A stretch of 24,600 bases of DNA. Source: Ruminococcus sp. UBA7014. Lineage in GTDB: Bacteria; Bacillota; Clostridia; Oscillospirales; Ruminococcaceae. Position 1 is the stretch's first letter, and each line of letters starts with the position of its first letter. Location of the stretch: positions 1 to 24,600 of the forward strand of contig DJXC01000131.1 in NCBI GenBank assembly GCA_002449575.1. The letters run 5' to 3'. Positions 16,744 to 23,957 of this stretch are shown here, piece after piece. The translations under genes were made by a program, and so were the position numbers. The notes beneath the pieces are model-generated. The model ran no database searches. It worked only from the letters and a program-made list of their open reading frames with translations, and was not told the origin of the DNA.

Positions 16744-16867
16744 CTGACAGCTCACATGCTGTCAGTACGGACTAAGTACGGAAAGCCCCGCGGCTTTCCT
16801 TTATTTCAGGCATACAGCCAAAAAATCAGAAATATTCTAAGAAAACGTACTCCCTGAATTCAGAGAG
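16744..16867 (-). other. Structured part of the rnjA 5' leader (three hairpins)
   Basis: The leader runs about 270 nt from the promoter to the TTG. Minus-strand hairpins are CTCTCTG/CAGGGAG at 16850-16867, GGAAAGCC-GCGG-GGCTTTCC at 16780-16799, and CTGACAGC/GCTGTCAG with a 6-nt loop at 16744-16765. The 7-mer CCGTACT occurs twice (16764-16770 and 16775-16781), and either copy can pair with AGTACG at 16846-16851, so alternative folds are possible. I match it to no known riboswitch. No credible ORF lies in 16610-16986. Confidence 0.6.
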
Positions 16868-16886
16868 CCTGCAATACTTAACTTCT

Positions 16887-16915
16887 ATTATAGCTGAAAT
16901 TTTTCTTCTTGTCAA
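16887..16915 (-). promoter_or_regulatory. Consensus sigma-A promoter of the rnjA-to-ftsH block
   Basis: A perfect TTGACA (16910-16915) and a perfect TATAAT (16887-16892) lie on the minus strand with a 17-nt spacer. The predicted start near 16880 gives a leader of about 270 nt before rnjA. Confidence 0.92.
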
Positions 16916-16986
16916 GAGTACAGCAGAATCTTCCGGAAAGAATTGGACAAATTTCATAAAATTTATAAAAACACATACCCGGCTTT

Positions 16987-18861
16987 TCAGTTTTCTTCCG
17001 ATTCCAGAAGCCGCAGTTTTTTTTCCCAGAAACCGCAGATTTCTGCCGCAGTTTCTACAGAATCCGCATGAACACGCAGTTTTACAAGCTTACTGTATGG
17101 CGGCATGATAATGCTGATATGTGTGTCCGGATTGGAATGCTGTAATTGTTCAATACTTTGACGGGAGAGAGAAGTTGTGATTTCATGCTGCACTGTACAT
17201 AGTTCCGGCAGCAGTGCTGCTGCCTGTGCCGGAGTAAGATGACGCTGATGCAGTACCCTTAACACATGTGCAAATAATTTTATCCCGTCTGTGCAGATAC
17301 CTTGTTTCTGATAAAGTTCTGCTCCGGTACTTTCCGCATGAGGCACACGAATGATTCTGCCGTGATACTGTGCGGCAAATTCTTCTGCGGATAAGTGAAA
17401 ACTGTCTGGTATGGCTAACGGCTGCTTCTCCTCCTGTACTGACAAAAGCGATAATAATAACAGCTGCTCATGCCGTATCATGCCCGATTCTGAGGAAAAT
17501 GCGGACACTCTTGTACCATCTTCCGACAGGGAGAGTGTAATTCTTTGTCCTGTTCCGCCTGAAAATAATTCCTGTGCGGCTGTCCGCAATGTCGCATTGG
17601 CGCAGCTGACTGTAATTTCAAATTCCGGCGGCGGTAAAAGCTTCCGGCATGATTCCAGCCATAATGCATGAAATTCCTCTGCATGATGCAGGCTGCCCGG
17701 TTTTAAAATGTGTGAACAAGTGCCGGCTTCCAACGCCTGCCAGACACGGTTCGCCTGTTGTTCTGTCAGTGGAAATCCGCCTTTCCAGAAAGGTTTCAGC
17801 TGAATGACATGTTCTCCCTGTATCCAGAGCATTACCGGACAGGAAGTCATTCCAGAAAGATAGATTAACTGTGAAAGGGCGCATTCTCCGGCAAGCCAGA
17901 CAGATGCTCCATGTGCTGCTGCACCTGCCGCCGCTGCTGCTGCCAGACTTACTGCCTGTTTATGACTGTAACCTATCAGAATATTTTCTCCCAGTACGGT
18001 CAGTGCTGACCCCGCTTTCAATGCTGTTTCTGCTGTGTTCCATTTCGGAAGTCCTTCGCAGATGCCGTCTTCCGGCAAAACTGCATGTTTCCGGCTTTGT
18101 GCTGCTCCCATATCCGGACAAAGTACCGTATTTTCCGGAACAGCCGCATTTTCCAGATGTGTTCCGGCATCAATCAGGGTTTTCCGGCAAATAACACAAT
18201 CTTTCAGAATCACATCTGCGCCAATCTGTACACCGCTCCCGAGGCTGCACCCTGATATTTTTGCATTCTCACCAATAATACAGTCATTGCCAATGACAGA
18301 TTCTTCATCAATCACTGCTGTTTCTGCAATGCGTGAACCTTCACCGATTCGTATCCGGCGGAATTTTCCGGAAGTGTTTAATAATTTGTGCTGTATCTGC
18401 CTGTATTCTGACGGCGTGTGTATCTGCCGGAATTCTGAATTTTCTGCCATTACAGTTCTTTCCGGTTCTAACAGTACAGAACCCTGCGGATGCAGTTCGG
18501 CGTGTGCTGGTGTGCCGTCTGCCTGTATTACTCTTACTGCTCCTTCACTGCAAAGAGAAAGCAGTTCGCCGATGTCCCACTCCGGTACACACAGCCGCCG
18601 GAGCAGTAATGCTGGCATATCGGCATGAAGTGATGCTAATGTCCGTGCATAATATACCGGCATTTTTAAGTGCATATTCTCTGTAAGCCGCCTGACACGC
18701 TCATCTGCTGCCAGAAGTACGGCTTTTTGAAAACCTTTCTGTTCGATATAATGCAGCAGATATTCCAGCCATGGAATATTACACAGCGGAAGCAAGGCTT
18801 CCGGACAGTTCTGCACTGGTATGCAGTCTGCCTGTCTGTCACAATAAATAATTGTCTGCAT
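16987..18861 (-). CDS. Nucleotidyltransferase/beta-helix/phosphomannomutase-like fusion with degenerate active sites
   Basis: This 624-residue protein keeps the outline of bacterial sugar-1-phosphate nucleotidyltransferase-phosphomannomutase fusions. Residues 1-100 include PEALLPLCNIPWLEYLLHYI, matching the 'PKPLLPVxNxPMLEY' segment. Residues 170-245 are hexapeptide repeats of a left-handed beta-helix. Residues 285-624 resemble a phosphomannomutase. The catalytic motifs are missing: the 'GGxGTRL' loop is CDRQADCIPVQN, the phosphoserine loop 'TASHNP' is replaced around SCPVMLWIQG (340-349), and the metal loop 'DPDGDR' is SLSEDGTR (444-451). It may be a regulatory or scaffolding pseudoenzyme. 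The ATG at 18861 has AAAGG upstream. It stands alone between its neighbours. Confidence 0.8.
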   Translation of the reverse strand: MQTIIYCDRQADCIPVQNCPEALLPLCNIPWLEYLLHYIEQKGFQKAVLLAADERVRRLTENMHLKMPVYYARTLASLHADMPALLLRRLCVPEWDIGELLSLCSEGAVRVIQADGTPAHAELHPQGSVLLEPERTVMAENSEFRQIHTPSEYRQIQHKLLNTSGKFRRIRIGEGSRIAETAVIDEESVIGNDCIIGENAKISGCSLGSGVQIGADVILKDCVICRKTLIDAGTHLENAAVPENTVLCPDMGAAQSRKHAVLPEDGICEGLPKWNTAETALKAGSALTVLGENILIGYSHKQAVSLAAAAAAGAAAHGASVWLAGECALSQLIYLSGMTSCPVMLWIQGEHVIQLKPFWKGGFPLTEQQANRVWQALEAGTCSHILKPGSLHHAEEFHALWLESCRKLLPPPEFEITVSCANATLRTAAQELFSGGTGQRITLSLSEDGTRVSAFSSESGMIRHEQLLLLSLLSVQEEKQPLAIPDSFHLSAEEFAAQYHGRIIRVPHAESTGAELYQKQGICTDGIKLFAHVLRVLHQRHLTPAQAAALLPELCTVQHEITTSLSRQSIEQLQHSNPDTHISIIMPPYSKLVKLRVHADSVETAAEICGFWEKKLRLLESEEN

Positions 18862-18937
18862 AATCTCAATAACCGCCTTTCCTGTATCTTTTATTGCTAA
18901 TAAGTATAGACGGTTTCACGCTTTTTATACGTTCTGA

Positions 18938-18970
18938 TGCGAAAAAAGCCCCGCTTTCGCAGGGCTTTTC
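18938..18970 (-). terminator. Rho-independent terminator of the zinc-ribbon protein gene
   Basis: A GC-rich 11-bp stem (AAAAGCCCTGC/GCGGGGCTTTT, with one wobble) and a GAAA loop are followed on the minus strand by TTCGC, with six Ts at the stem end. It lies 22 nt past the stop at 18992. Confidence 0.9.
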
Positions 18971-18991
18971 CAAAAATTATGATGCAGAAAA

Positions 18992-19534
18992 TTATAACTT
19001 TGTGCCGCACTTAGAGCAGAATGCATGAGTTTTCAGCATTGGACTGCCACAACAGGGGCATGTGATAGTTTCTTCCGGTTCTTCCGGTTCTTCTGGCTGT
19101 GAGAAAAATGACGGCTGTGTTCTGACAGAGGAATTCTGCTTTGCTGTGCCGAGTCTGCTTTCTACAAATGTGAAAATTTCTGTCGGCAGTACTGCCTGAC
19201 GAACTGCACCGATTCCGGCGACTACTACCAGCGGGCTAAAGAACAATGCACCTACTGCGGCTGCGCCAACTTTATCCAGCCATTTGGCGTTGCCGATGGT
19301 TATAGTCAGTGTATTATTTCCTGTTTCAGCCAGTTCAATTGTCAGTGCTGCGTCCAGTCCGATAAACTGTTTCCAATGGGAATCACTGTCAGCACACTGA
19401 AGCACAATTCTGCTGTTCATTTCAAATTTCTGTGTTGTCAGATGTTTCTGCACACTCAGATACTGTTCCAGCATATGTGCTGTTTCCTGAAGTGTCATGT
19501 TGCCCAGATTGAAAATTCTTTTTTCTTCCATCAT
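18992..19534 (-). CDS. Membrane-associated zinc-ribbon protein, unknown function
   Basis: This 180-residue protein ends in a zinc ribbon, TCPCCGSPM then FCSKCGTKL, with metal ligands Cys159, Cys162, Cys173 and Cys176. One glycine/alanine-rich hydrophobic segment lies at about 89-113 (AAAVGALFFSPLVVVAGIGA). The first 85 residues look like a small beta-rich domain. A short PEEPEEPEE spacer precedes the ribbon. Such a terminal zinc ribbon with a membrane segment is common in uncharacterised Firmicute proteins. The start is ATG-ATG at 19534/19531 after GGGAGG; the first is called. It is monocistronic with a perfect promoter and a strong terminator. I do not recognise a named family. Confidence 0.85.
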   Translation of the reverse strand: MMEEKRIFNLGNMTLQETAHMLEQYLSVQKHLTTQKFEMNSRIVLQCADSDSHWKQFIGLDAALTIELAETGNNTLTITIGNAKWLDKVGAAAVGALFFSPLVVVAGIGAVRQAVLPTEIFTFVESRLGTAKQNSSVRTQPSFFSQPEEPEEPEETITCPCCGSPMLKTHAFCSKCGTKL

Positions 19535-19563
19535 AACTGCCTCCCATAAAATTTATTTTTTAT

Positions 19564-19592
19564 ATTATACCAGAATCCGACAGATTTGTCAA
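19564..19592 (-). promoter_or_regulatory. Consensus sigma-A promoter of the zinc-ribbon gene
   Basis: TTGACA (19587-19592) and TATAAT (19564-19569) are both perfect on the minus strand, with a 17-nt spacer, about 30 nt upstream of the ATG. Confidence 0.92.
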
Positions 19593-19688
19593 GCTTTCTG
19601 CTAATTTATTCTTTTGTGAAAAATGACTGGAAATATGCAGTAAATTTTAGGCAAGGAGTCAAATTTCAACAAGATTGAAATCCATATA

Positions 19689-19717
19689 TTGACTAATTAA
19701 AAAAAGTATGTTATAAT
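19689..19717 (+). promoter_or_regulatory. Sigma-A promoter of the six-repeat secreted protein
   Basis: TTGACT (19689-19694) and TATAAT (19712-19717) are separated by 17 nt. The predicted start near 19724 gives a leader of about 150 nt. The rest of 19593-19688 is AT-rich and I see nothing else in it. Confidence 0.88.
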
Positions 19718-19727
19718 AATTCTATAA

Positions 19728-19837
19728 TTGGGGTGGAGTCTAAGCATATTATTTTTTTCAATTAGAAATCGCCATAACTCAGACATAAACTCTCCGGGCT
19801 GTGGTGTGAATTGAAACGGATGTCACGCTGTCCCCAA
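19728..19837 (+). promoter_or_regulatory. Candidate structured RNA in the leader of the six-repeat protein
   Basis: TTGGGG (19728-19733) and CCCCAA (19832-19837) can close a ~110-nt element that starts at the predicted transcript start and ends 35 nt before the ATG. Inside, GGAG (19735-19738) can pair with CTCC (19792-19795), and GTGTGA (19804-19809) with TCACGC (19823-19828). I could not match it to c-di-GMP, c-di-AMP, SAM, lysine or other riboswitch consensus I know. There is no obvious terminator stem, so control at translation or stability would be more likely. Confidence 0.45.
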
Positions 19838-19872
19838 AGAAATCAAAGAGAAAGAAAAGAGGATTGTTTTTT

Positions 19873-22056
19873 ATGAAAAATAGTCAGAAAATTGTTGCCG
19901 GTGTCCTCGCTGCCGTTGTTGTGACATCAGCTTCTGCTGCTCTGCCTGTGCTTCGGACAGAAAATGCTTCTGTTGCTCTTACCGCTTCGGCGGCAAATGA
20001 TGCCATTACTATCACAAACGGCACAGCTGTACCAGACAGCGTTGAGCAGGGAAAAGGTGTTGCTGTGCAGGGTGTTGTTTCTTCGGAAGATTCCAATATC
20101 ACTTCTGTGACTGTTGGTATTTACGATTCCAGCAGAAAGCTTGTAACTGGTAAAAGCGCACTGCCGAAGGCAAAGTCCTATGATATTTCCAAGCTTGACA
20201 GCTATGTCGGCTTTGCTAAGCTTGCTCCGGGTTCTTATACTTACATGGTATTTGCAACCAACGGCACGAATACTAACTATGTGCTGACCAACAAGAGCTT
20301 TACTGTCACTGCTGCCGGAAGCACTCCTGCTGCTGTTGCTGAAACAACAGATACTATGAGTATCTCAAACGGCACTTCCCTTCCGGGTGGTCTCAAGAAA
20401 GGTAAGTTTGTTACTGTCAAGGGTACTGTTACTTCCGCAGAATCCAATCTTACTTCCCTGACCGTAGGTGTTTATGACCAGAGCGGCAATATGGTAACCG
20501 GAAAAACGGTTCAGCCTAATGCAAAGTCTTACAATGTCAATAAACTCGATAATTTCGTTGCTTTTGACAAGCTGAACAATGGTACTTATGCTTACAAGGT
20601 AATTGCTACCAATGCTGCAAATAAAGACCAGGTAATTGTAAACCAGACTTTTGCAGTTTCTGCTGACGGGTCTGCTACTGTAGAAAAGCCTGTCGGTGGT
20701 AATACAGCAGTCAATCCGCCTGTTGCAAACAGCACTGATACCATTGCACTCACAAATGGTACAGAAATTCCGGCTAAACTCCAGAAGGGCAAGCCTGTTA
20801 TTGTGAAAGGTAATGTGACTTCTGCAAGTTCTAATCTGGAATCACTGACAGTCGGCATTTATGATACTACCGGAAAACTCGTTTCTGGCAAGACTGCTAT
20901 CCCGAACGCTAAGACTTATGATGTTTCCAAACTGGATAATTACATTGAATTCGACAAGCTGGTTGACGGTACTTATGCATATATGGTATTCGCAAGCAAC
21001 AGCACTAATAAAAATTTTGTTATGGTGAATAAAGCATTTACAGTCGGCGAAGGTCAGGTTGCTTCTGATGCTATCGCTATTGCAAACGGTACATCTGTAC
21101 CGAGTACTCTTGGAATTGGAAAGTGTGTGGTTGTCAAAGGAACAGTGGCTTCTGCTAATTCCAATATTGAATCCCTGACTGTCGGTGTGTATGACAGCAA
21201 CGGTAAACAGGTAACAGGCAAAACAGTACAGCCTAATGCAAAAACTTACAATGTCGGCAAGCTTGATAATGACATTCTGTTCAACAAACTCACCGCAGGC
21301 AGCTATAACTATAAAGTTATCGCAAGCAACAGCGCAAACAAGAATTATGAACTTGTCAATCAGGCATTTAATGTTTCTGATGGTACAGATGTAATGACAA
21401 TTGCAAATGGTACTGCTGTTCCGGATACTCTTAAGAGAGGTTCTTGCCTTTCTGTCAGAGGAATTGTAAATTCTTCTTCTTCCAACATGACTTCTGTTAC
21501 TGTTGGTGTATATGACAGCAATAAGAAACTTGTGACCGGTAAAACTGCTGTTCCGAATGCAAAGTCCTATGATGTTTCCAAACTGGATAATTTCATCGAA
21601 TTCAATAAGCTGAATGACGGCAATTATACTTATATGGTATTTGCTACCAATGCCAATAACAGCAATTATGTTATTGTGAACAAGAACTTCACAGTTGGCA
21701 ATGCTACTTCTGCTGCTTCCACAAACGGTGTCAGCCAGAGCAACAAAGGCATTACTCTGACAGGCGGTACTAACATTCCGGAGACTATCTCCAAGGGCAG
21801 CCCTGTGACTGTCAAGGGTGTTGTCACTTCTGACAATACTATCAAGGCTGTGACTGTTGCTGTTTATGATGCATATGACAGACTGGCTACCAGCAAATCT
21901 GTTGCTCCGAATTCCAAGAGCTATGACCTTAATCAGGTTGACAGATTTGTTGAATTCAACAGACTCGGCGCAGGTAAATATACCTACAGAGTTGCTGTTA
22001 CAACTACAGCTAACAAAGACGTGACTGCTGACAGACAGGTATTCTATGTAAAGTAA
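19873..22056 (+). CDS. Secreted protein of six ~102-residue repeats
   Basis: A 727-residue protein from the ATG at 19873, which has GAGG 10 nt upstream; a TTG three codons earlier has no spaced site. Residues 1-22 form a signal peptide (MKNSQKI, then AGVLAAVVVTSASA), likely cut after ASA. Six repeats follow at residues 45-146, 162-263, 291-392, 401-502, 508-609 and 627-727. Each begins like ITNGTxxP and ends YxVxATNxxNxxxVxNxxFTV, a beta-sandwich-like pattern. Similar domains occur, as I recall, attached to cell-wall hydrolases in Ruminococcus, but no catalytic domain, LPXTG, dockerin or membrane anchor is visible here. A role as a surface or matrix protein is inferred. It converges on the sigma/anti-sigma pair. 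Confidence 0.87.
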   Translation: MKNSQKIVAGVLAAVVVTSASAALPVLRTENASVALTASAANDAITITNGTAVPDSVEQGKGVAVQGVVSSEDSNITSVTVGIYDSSRKLVTGKSALPKAKSYDISKLDSYVGFAKLAPGSYTYMVFATNGTNTNYVLTNKSFTVTAAGSTPAAVAETTDTMSISNGTSLPGGLKKGKFVTVKGTVTSAESNLTSLTVGVYDQSGNMVTGKTVQPNAKSYNVNKLDNFVAFDKLNNGTYAYKVIATNAANKDQVIVNQTFAVSADGSATVEKPVGGNTAVNPPVANSTDTIALTNGTEIPAKLQKGKPVIVKGNVTSASSNLESLTVGIYDTTGKLVSGKTAIPNAKTYDVSKLDNYIEFDKLVDGTYAYMVFASNSTNKNFVMVNKAFTVGEGQVASDAIAIANGTSVPSTLGIGKCVVVKGTVASANSNIESLTVGVYDSNGKQVTGKTVQPNAKTYNVGKLDNDILFNKLTAGSYNYKVIASNSANKNYELVNQAFNVSDGTDVMTIANGTAVPDTLKRGSCLSVRGIVNSSSSNMTSVTVGVYDSNKKLVTGKTAVPNAKSYDVSKLDNFIEFNKLNDGNYTYMVFATNANNSNYVIVNKNFTVGNATSAASTNGVSQSNKGITLTGGTNIPETISKGSPVTVKGVVTSDNTIKAVTVAVYDAYDRLATSKSVAPNSKSYDLNQVDRFVEFNRLGAGKYTYRVAVTTTANKDVTADRQVFYVK
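20005..22053 (+). repeat. Six tandem domain-coding repeats, alternating types
   Basis: Units lie at 20005-20310, 20356-20661, 20743-21048, 21073-21378, 21394-21699 and 21751-22053. Units 1, 3 and 5 share KLVxGK, YDxSKLD and YMVFA; units 2 and 4 share VTGKTVQPNAK, YNVxKLD and YKVIA. Unit 6 is the most diverged. The pattern suggests duplication of a two-unit block. Confidence 0.88.
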
Positions 22057-22078
22057 GCTTTTTTAAAAGCATAAAATG

Positions 22079-22111
22079 CACCGTCCGGAATATTCCGGAC
22101 GGTGTTTTTTT
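22079..22111 (+). terminator. Rho-independent terminator of the six-repeat protein gene
   Basis: A perfect 26-nt palindrome (CACCGTCCGGAAT and its complement) is followed by seven Ts. It lies 22 nt past the stop, directly before the end of the convergent anti-sigma gene. Confidence 0.93.
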
Positions 22112-23153
22112 AATAAAATTCGTTATCTTCAATATCTGCTGCCGGTGCAAGGTCAATCAGGAAGCCCATATTTTCTATCTGTCGGAGTGTTTCCAGGTCA
22201 TCTTCTGTAATCAGTGCAAGGAAACGACCGTCATTTATCCGGCAATATCTGACATCAATGCCGTAGTTCAGCGTAAGTATCTGGTCAATACTTGCGCCTT
22301 CTTTATCGCTGTCACGATAGAATACCTGCATGGATACCCAGTATTTCTTTCCGGGGTAATATGTTAAAGCATTTGCAAATTTGCTTTCTGCATAATAACC
22401 GTTTTCTACAGCAATTTCGATATGTTCGCCTTCTTCACGGGCGAAAACTGTTCCGCCGTCTGCATCTGATTCATACATAATATTCTGTATATATTCCGGA
22501 ATTTCCGGTGTTTCGGTTACAGGTTCGGTTTCTTTCGGGAGTTCTGTTGTCGTGACAGTGGTTGTGGTTTTTACTGTCATTTCCGGTTTTGTTTCAAAAT
22601 AATGCGTTTCAATCTGCCTTGGCTCATTATCCTGAATATTCGGCAGGACAGAAGGGGAAGGCTGTGTTTCGTTCTCAGTAGTGACATAGGGCAGGTGTGT
22701 CGGTGCAAGATTGCCGGAAGTTTCTACAACAAGAGCAGAGGTTTCACTTTCGGAATTTTTATGAGTATTTTCCATGACAGTTGTCGTTTTCAGAACTGGT
22801 ATACTGGTTACGGTTGTTTCTGTAATGATTTCCGGAGAATTATCATAAAGCTGATATTCTTCATTTACAGATGTATTGTCATTCCAGTCAGCAGATACGG
22901 CTGTAACAGTTTCTGCAACTGTCGTCACAGTCGTTTCAGAATGCATTACTTTTATTTCTTCTGCCGGAAGTGATTCTGTATTCCGGGCAGGCTTCGGCAC
23001 AAAGTAAATCAGTCCGGCAGTCAGTGCCGCACATGCTGCAATACTGAAAACTGCTGTGACCCATCCTGTAGAATGCTTGATTTCTGTTACATTCTCATCC
23101 AGAAATGCTTCATCCACTTCATGCAATGCCTGAAATAATTCTTCTTTTTTCAT
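22110..23153 (-). CDS. Probable membrane anti-sigma factor with a Thr-rich outer region
   Basis: A 347-residue protein whose ATG overlaps the sigma factor stop (ATGA, 23150-23153), with GGAGGG upstream inside the sigma gene. The overlap implies coupled translation. Residues 1-28 are a short cytoplasmic part (KKEELFQALHEVDEAFLDENV), too small for a classic zinc anti-sigma domain and without the HxxxCxxC motif. One transmembrane helix lies at about 31-51. Residues 55-240 are outside the membrane, rich in Thr, Glu and Val (TTVTTVAETV, TTTVTTTELP), a likely extended stalk. A folded C-terminal domain at about 245-340 holds YWVSMQVFYRD and GRFLALITEDDLETLRQIENMG. The role is inferred from position and topology. 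Confidence 0.78.
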   Translation of the reverse strand: MKKEELFQALHEVDEAFLDENVTEIKHSTGWVTAVFSIAACAALTAGLIYFVPKPARNTESLPAEEIKVMHSETTVTTVAETVTAVSADWNDNTSVNEEYQLYDNSPEIITETTVTSIPVLKTTTVMENTHKNSESETSALVVETSGNLAPTHLPYVTTENETQPSPSVLPNIQDNEPRQIETHYFETKPEMTVKTTTTVTTTELPKETEPVTETPEIPEYIQNIMYESDADGGTVFAREEGEHIEIAVENGYYAESKFANALTYYPGKKYWVSMQVFYRDSDKEGASIDQILTLNYGIDVRYCRINDGRFLALITEDDLETLRQIENMGFLIDLAPAADIEDNEFY

Positions 23154-23704
23154 ATAAAGCCCTCCTGTTCCAAATAGTTCTGCAATTTTTTCCGGACTCG
23201 TTTCAGAATGACAGTACAGTGATTCGCTGTCATCTGATATTCTCTGGCAATTTCTTTCACACTCTGCGCATAGAAATACCGTTTCAGAAATATCTGCCGC
23301 TCCCGCTGAGGCAGTGCTTTCAGAAAACTGTTCAGTCCTTCCCGGAGTGCTTTTGCATCGAAACTTTTTTCGACATCTTCCGGACTGGCAACGCATTCAG
23401 CAAGTTCGTCAAGAACAGCTTCAAAACTGCTGTTGCGCTTTTCAGCATTTTTCTGCCGATAACGGTCAAATGCAAGATTCCGTGTGATTTTCCCGAGAAA
23501 TAATTTCAGCCGTGCCGGACGGTTCGGTGGTATGGCATTCCATGCCCGAAGCCATGTGTCACTCAGACATTCTTCACTGTCCTGCTGATTGTGCAGAATA
23601 TTCTCTGCTATGCTGAAACAGTATGCGCCATATTCTTTTTCTGTCTCTTTGACAGCATCCTGATTCCGTGCAAAATATAACTCGATAATCTGCATATCGT
23701 CCAT
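23150..23704 (-). CDS. ECF-type RNA polymerase sigma factor
   Basis: This 184-residue protein has the two-domain layout of extracytoplasmic-function sigma factors. Region 2 at about 20-90 includes YCFSIAENILHNQQDSEECLSDTWLRAWNAIPP and LKLFLGKITRNLAFDRYRQKNAEKR. Region 4 at about 128-180 carries the helix-turn-helix LPQRERQIFLKRYFYAQSVKEIAREYQMTANHCTVILKRVRKKLQ. It should direct RNA polymerase to a small regulon and be held by the membrane partner encoded next. The ATG at 23704 follows AAAGGGGGGAT. The leader upstream contains competing hairpins ending in a U-run, listed separately. I cannot assign an ECF group. Confidence 0.92.
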   Translation of the reverse strand: MDDMQIIELYFARNQDAVKETEKEYGAYCFSIAENILHNQQDSEECLSDTWLRAWNAIPPNRPARLKLFLGKITRNLAFDRYRQKNAEKRNSSFEAVLDELAECVASPEDVEKSFDAKALREGLNSFLKALPQRERQIFLKRYFYAQSVKEIAREYQMTANHCTVILKRVRKKLQNYLEQEGFI

Positions 23705-23761
23705 AAAAATCCCCCCTTTATCCTATAAGACGGATTTCCGGCATCAATATGACAGCACAAT

Positions 23762-23819
23762 AAAAAATTTCCTGTCATTTTCCGAAAAAAGAAAATGACA
23801 GGACATGTTCTGCCCTGTC
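23762..23819 (-). promoter_or_regulatory. Competing hairpins ending in a U-run upstream of the sigma factor (attenuator-like)
   Basis: On the minus strand GACAGG (23814-23819) can pair with CCTGTC (23797-23802). That same CCTGTC is also the start of a 12-bp stem, CCTGTCATTTTC (23791-23802) with GAAAATGACAGG (23771-23782), followed by AAATTTTTT. The first pairing would disrupt the second, which looks like an intrinsic terminator about 58 nt before the sigma ATG. The trigger, if any, is unknown. Confidence 0.55.
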
Positions 23820-23882
23820 GGAAATAAAATAAAATCAGATAAAAGTTTTTGTGTAGAACAAAAGAAAGGAGACAACAAAACG

Positions 23883-23922
23883 AGTGTTAATCATACGTCA
23901 ACTTAAATCCGTATTTAACACT
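23883..23922. repeat. Interrupted dyad at the predicted start of the sigma-factor transcript
   Basis: AGTGTTAA (23883-23890) with ATACG (23893-23897) is inverted as CGTAT (23910-23914) with TTAACACT (23915-23922), leaving a two-base bulge and a 12-nt loop. It lies just after the minus-strand -10 box, so it may be an operator or a 5'-end RNA hairpin that stabilises the transcript. Confidence 0.65.
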
Positions 23923-23928
23923 AGTAAT

Positions 23929-23957
23929 ATTATAACTCAAAATTACATTTTCGTCAA
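23929..23957 (-). promoter_or_regulatory. Sigma-A-type promoter reading toward the sigma factor
   Basis: TTGACG (23952-23957) and TATAAT (23929-23934) lie on the minus strand with 17 nt between. The predicted start is near 23922, giving a leader of about 215 nt before the sigma ATG. Confidence 0.82.

Noticed and set aside
16775..16816. Possible 13-codon leader peptide (MPEIKESRGAFRT) in the rnjA leader
   Set aside because: The ATG has no Shine-Dalgarno sequence upstream, and the codons simply follow the GGAAAGCC hairpin.
19728..19837. Known riboswitch class (c-di-GMP-I/II, c-di-AMP, SAM, lysine, fluoride)
   Set aside because: None of the conserved core motifs I know is present, so the leader is left as an unassigned candidate.
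23154..23396. 81-codon extension upstream of the anti-sigma ATG
   Set aside because: It overlaps the sigma factor's region 4 in another frame. The ATGA overlap with a GGAGGG site is a far better start.
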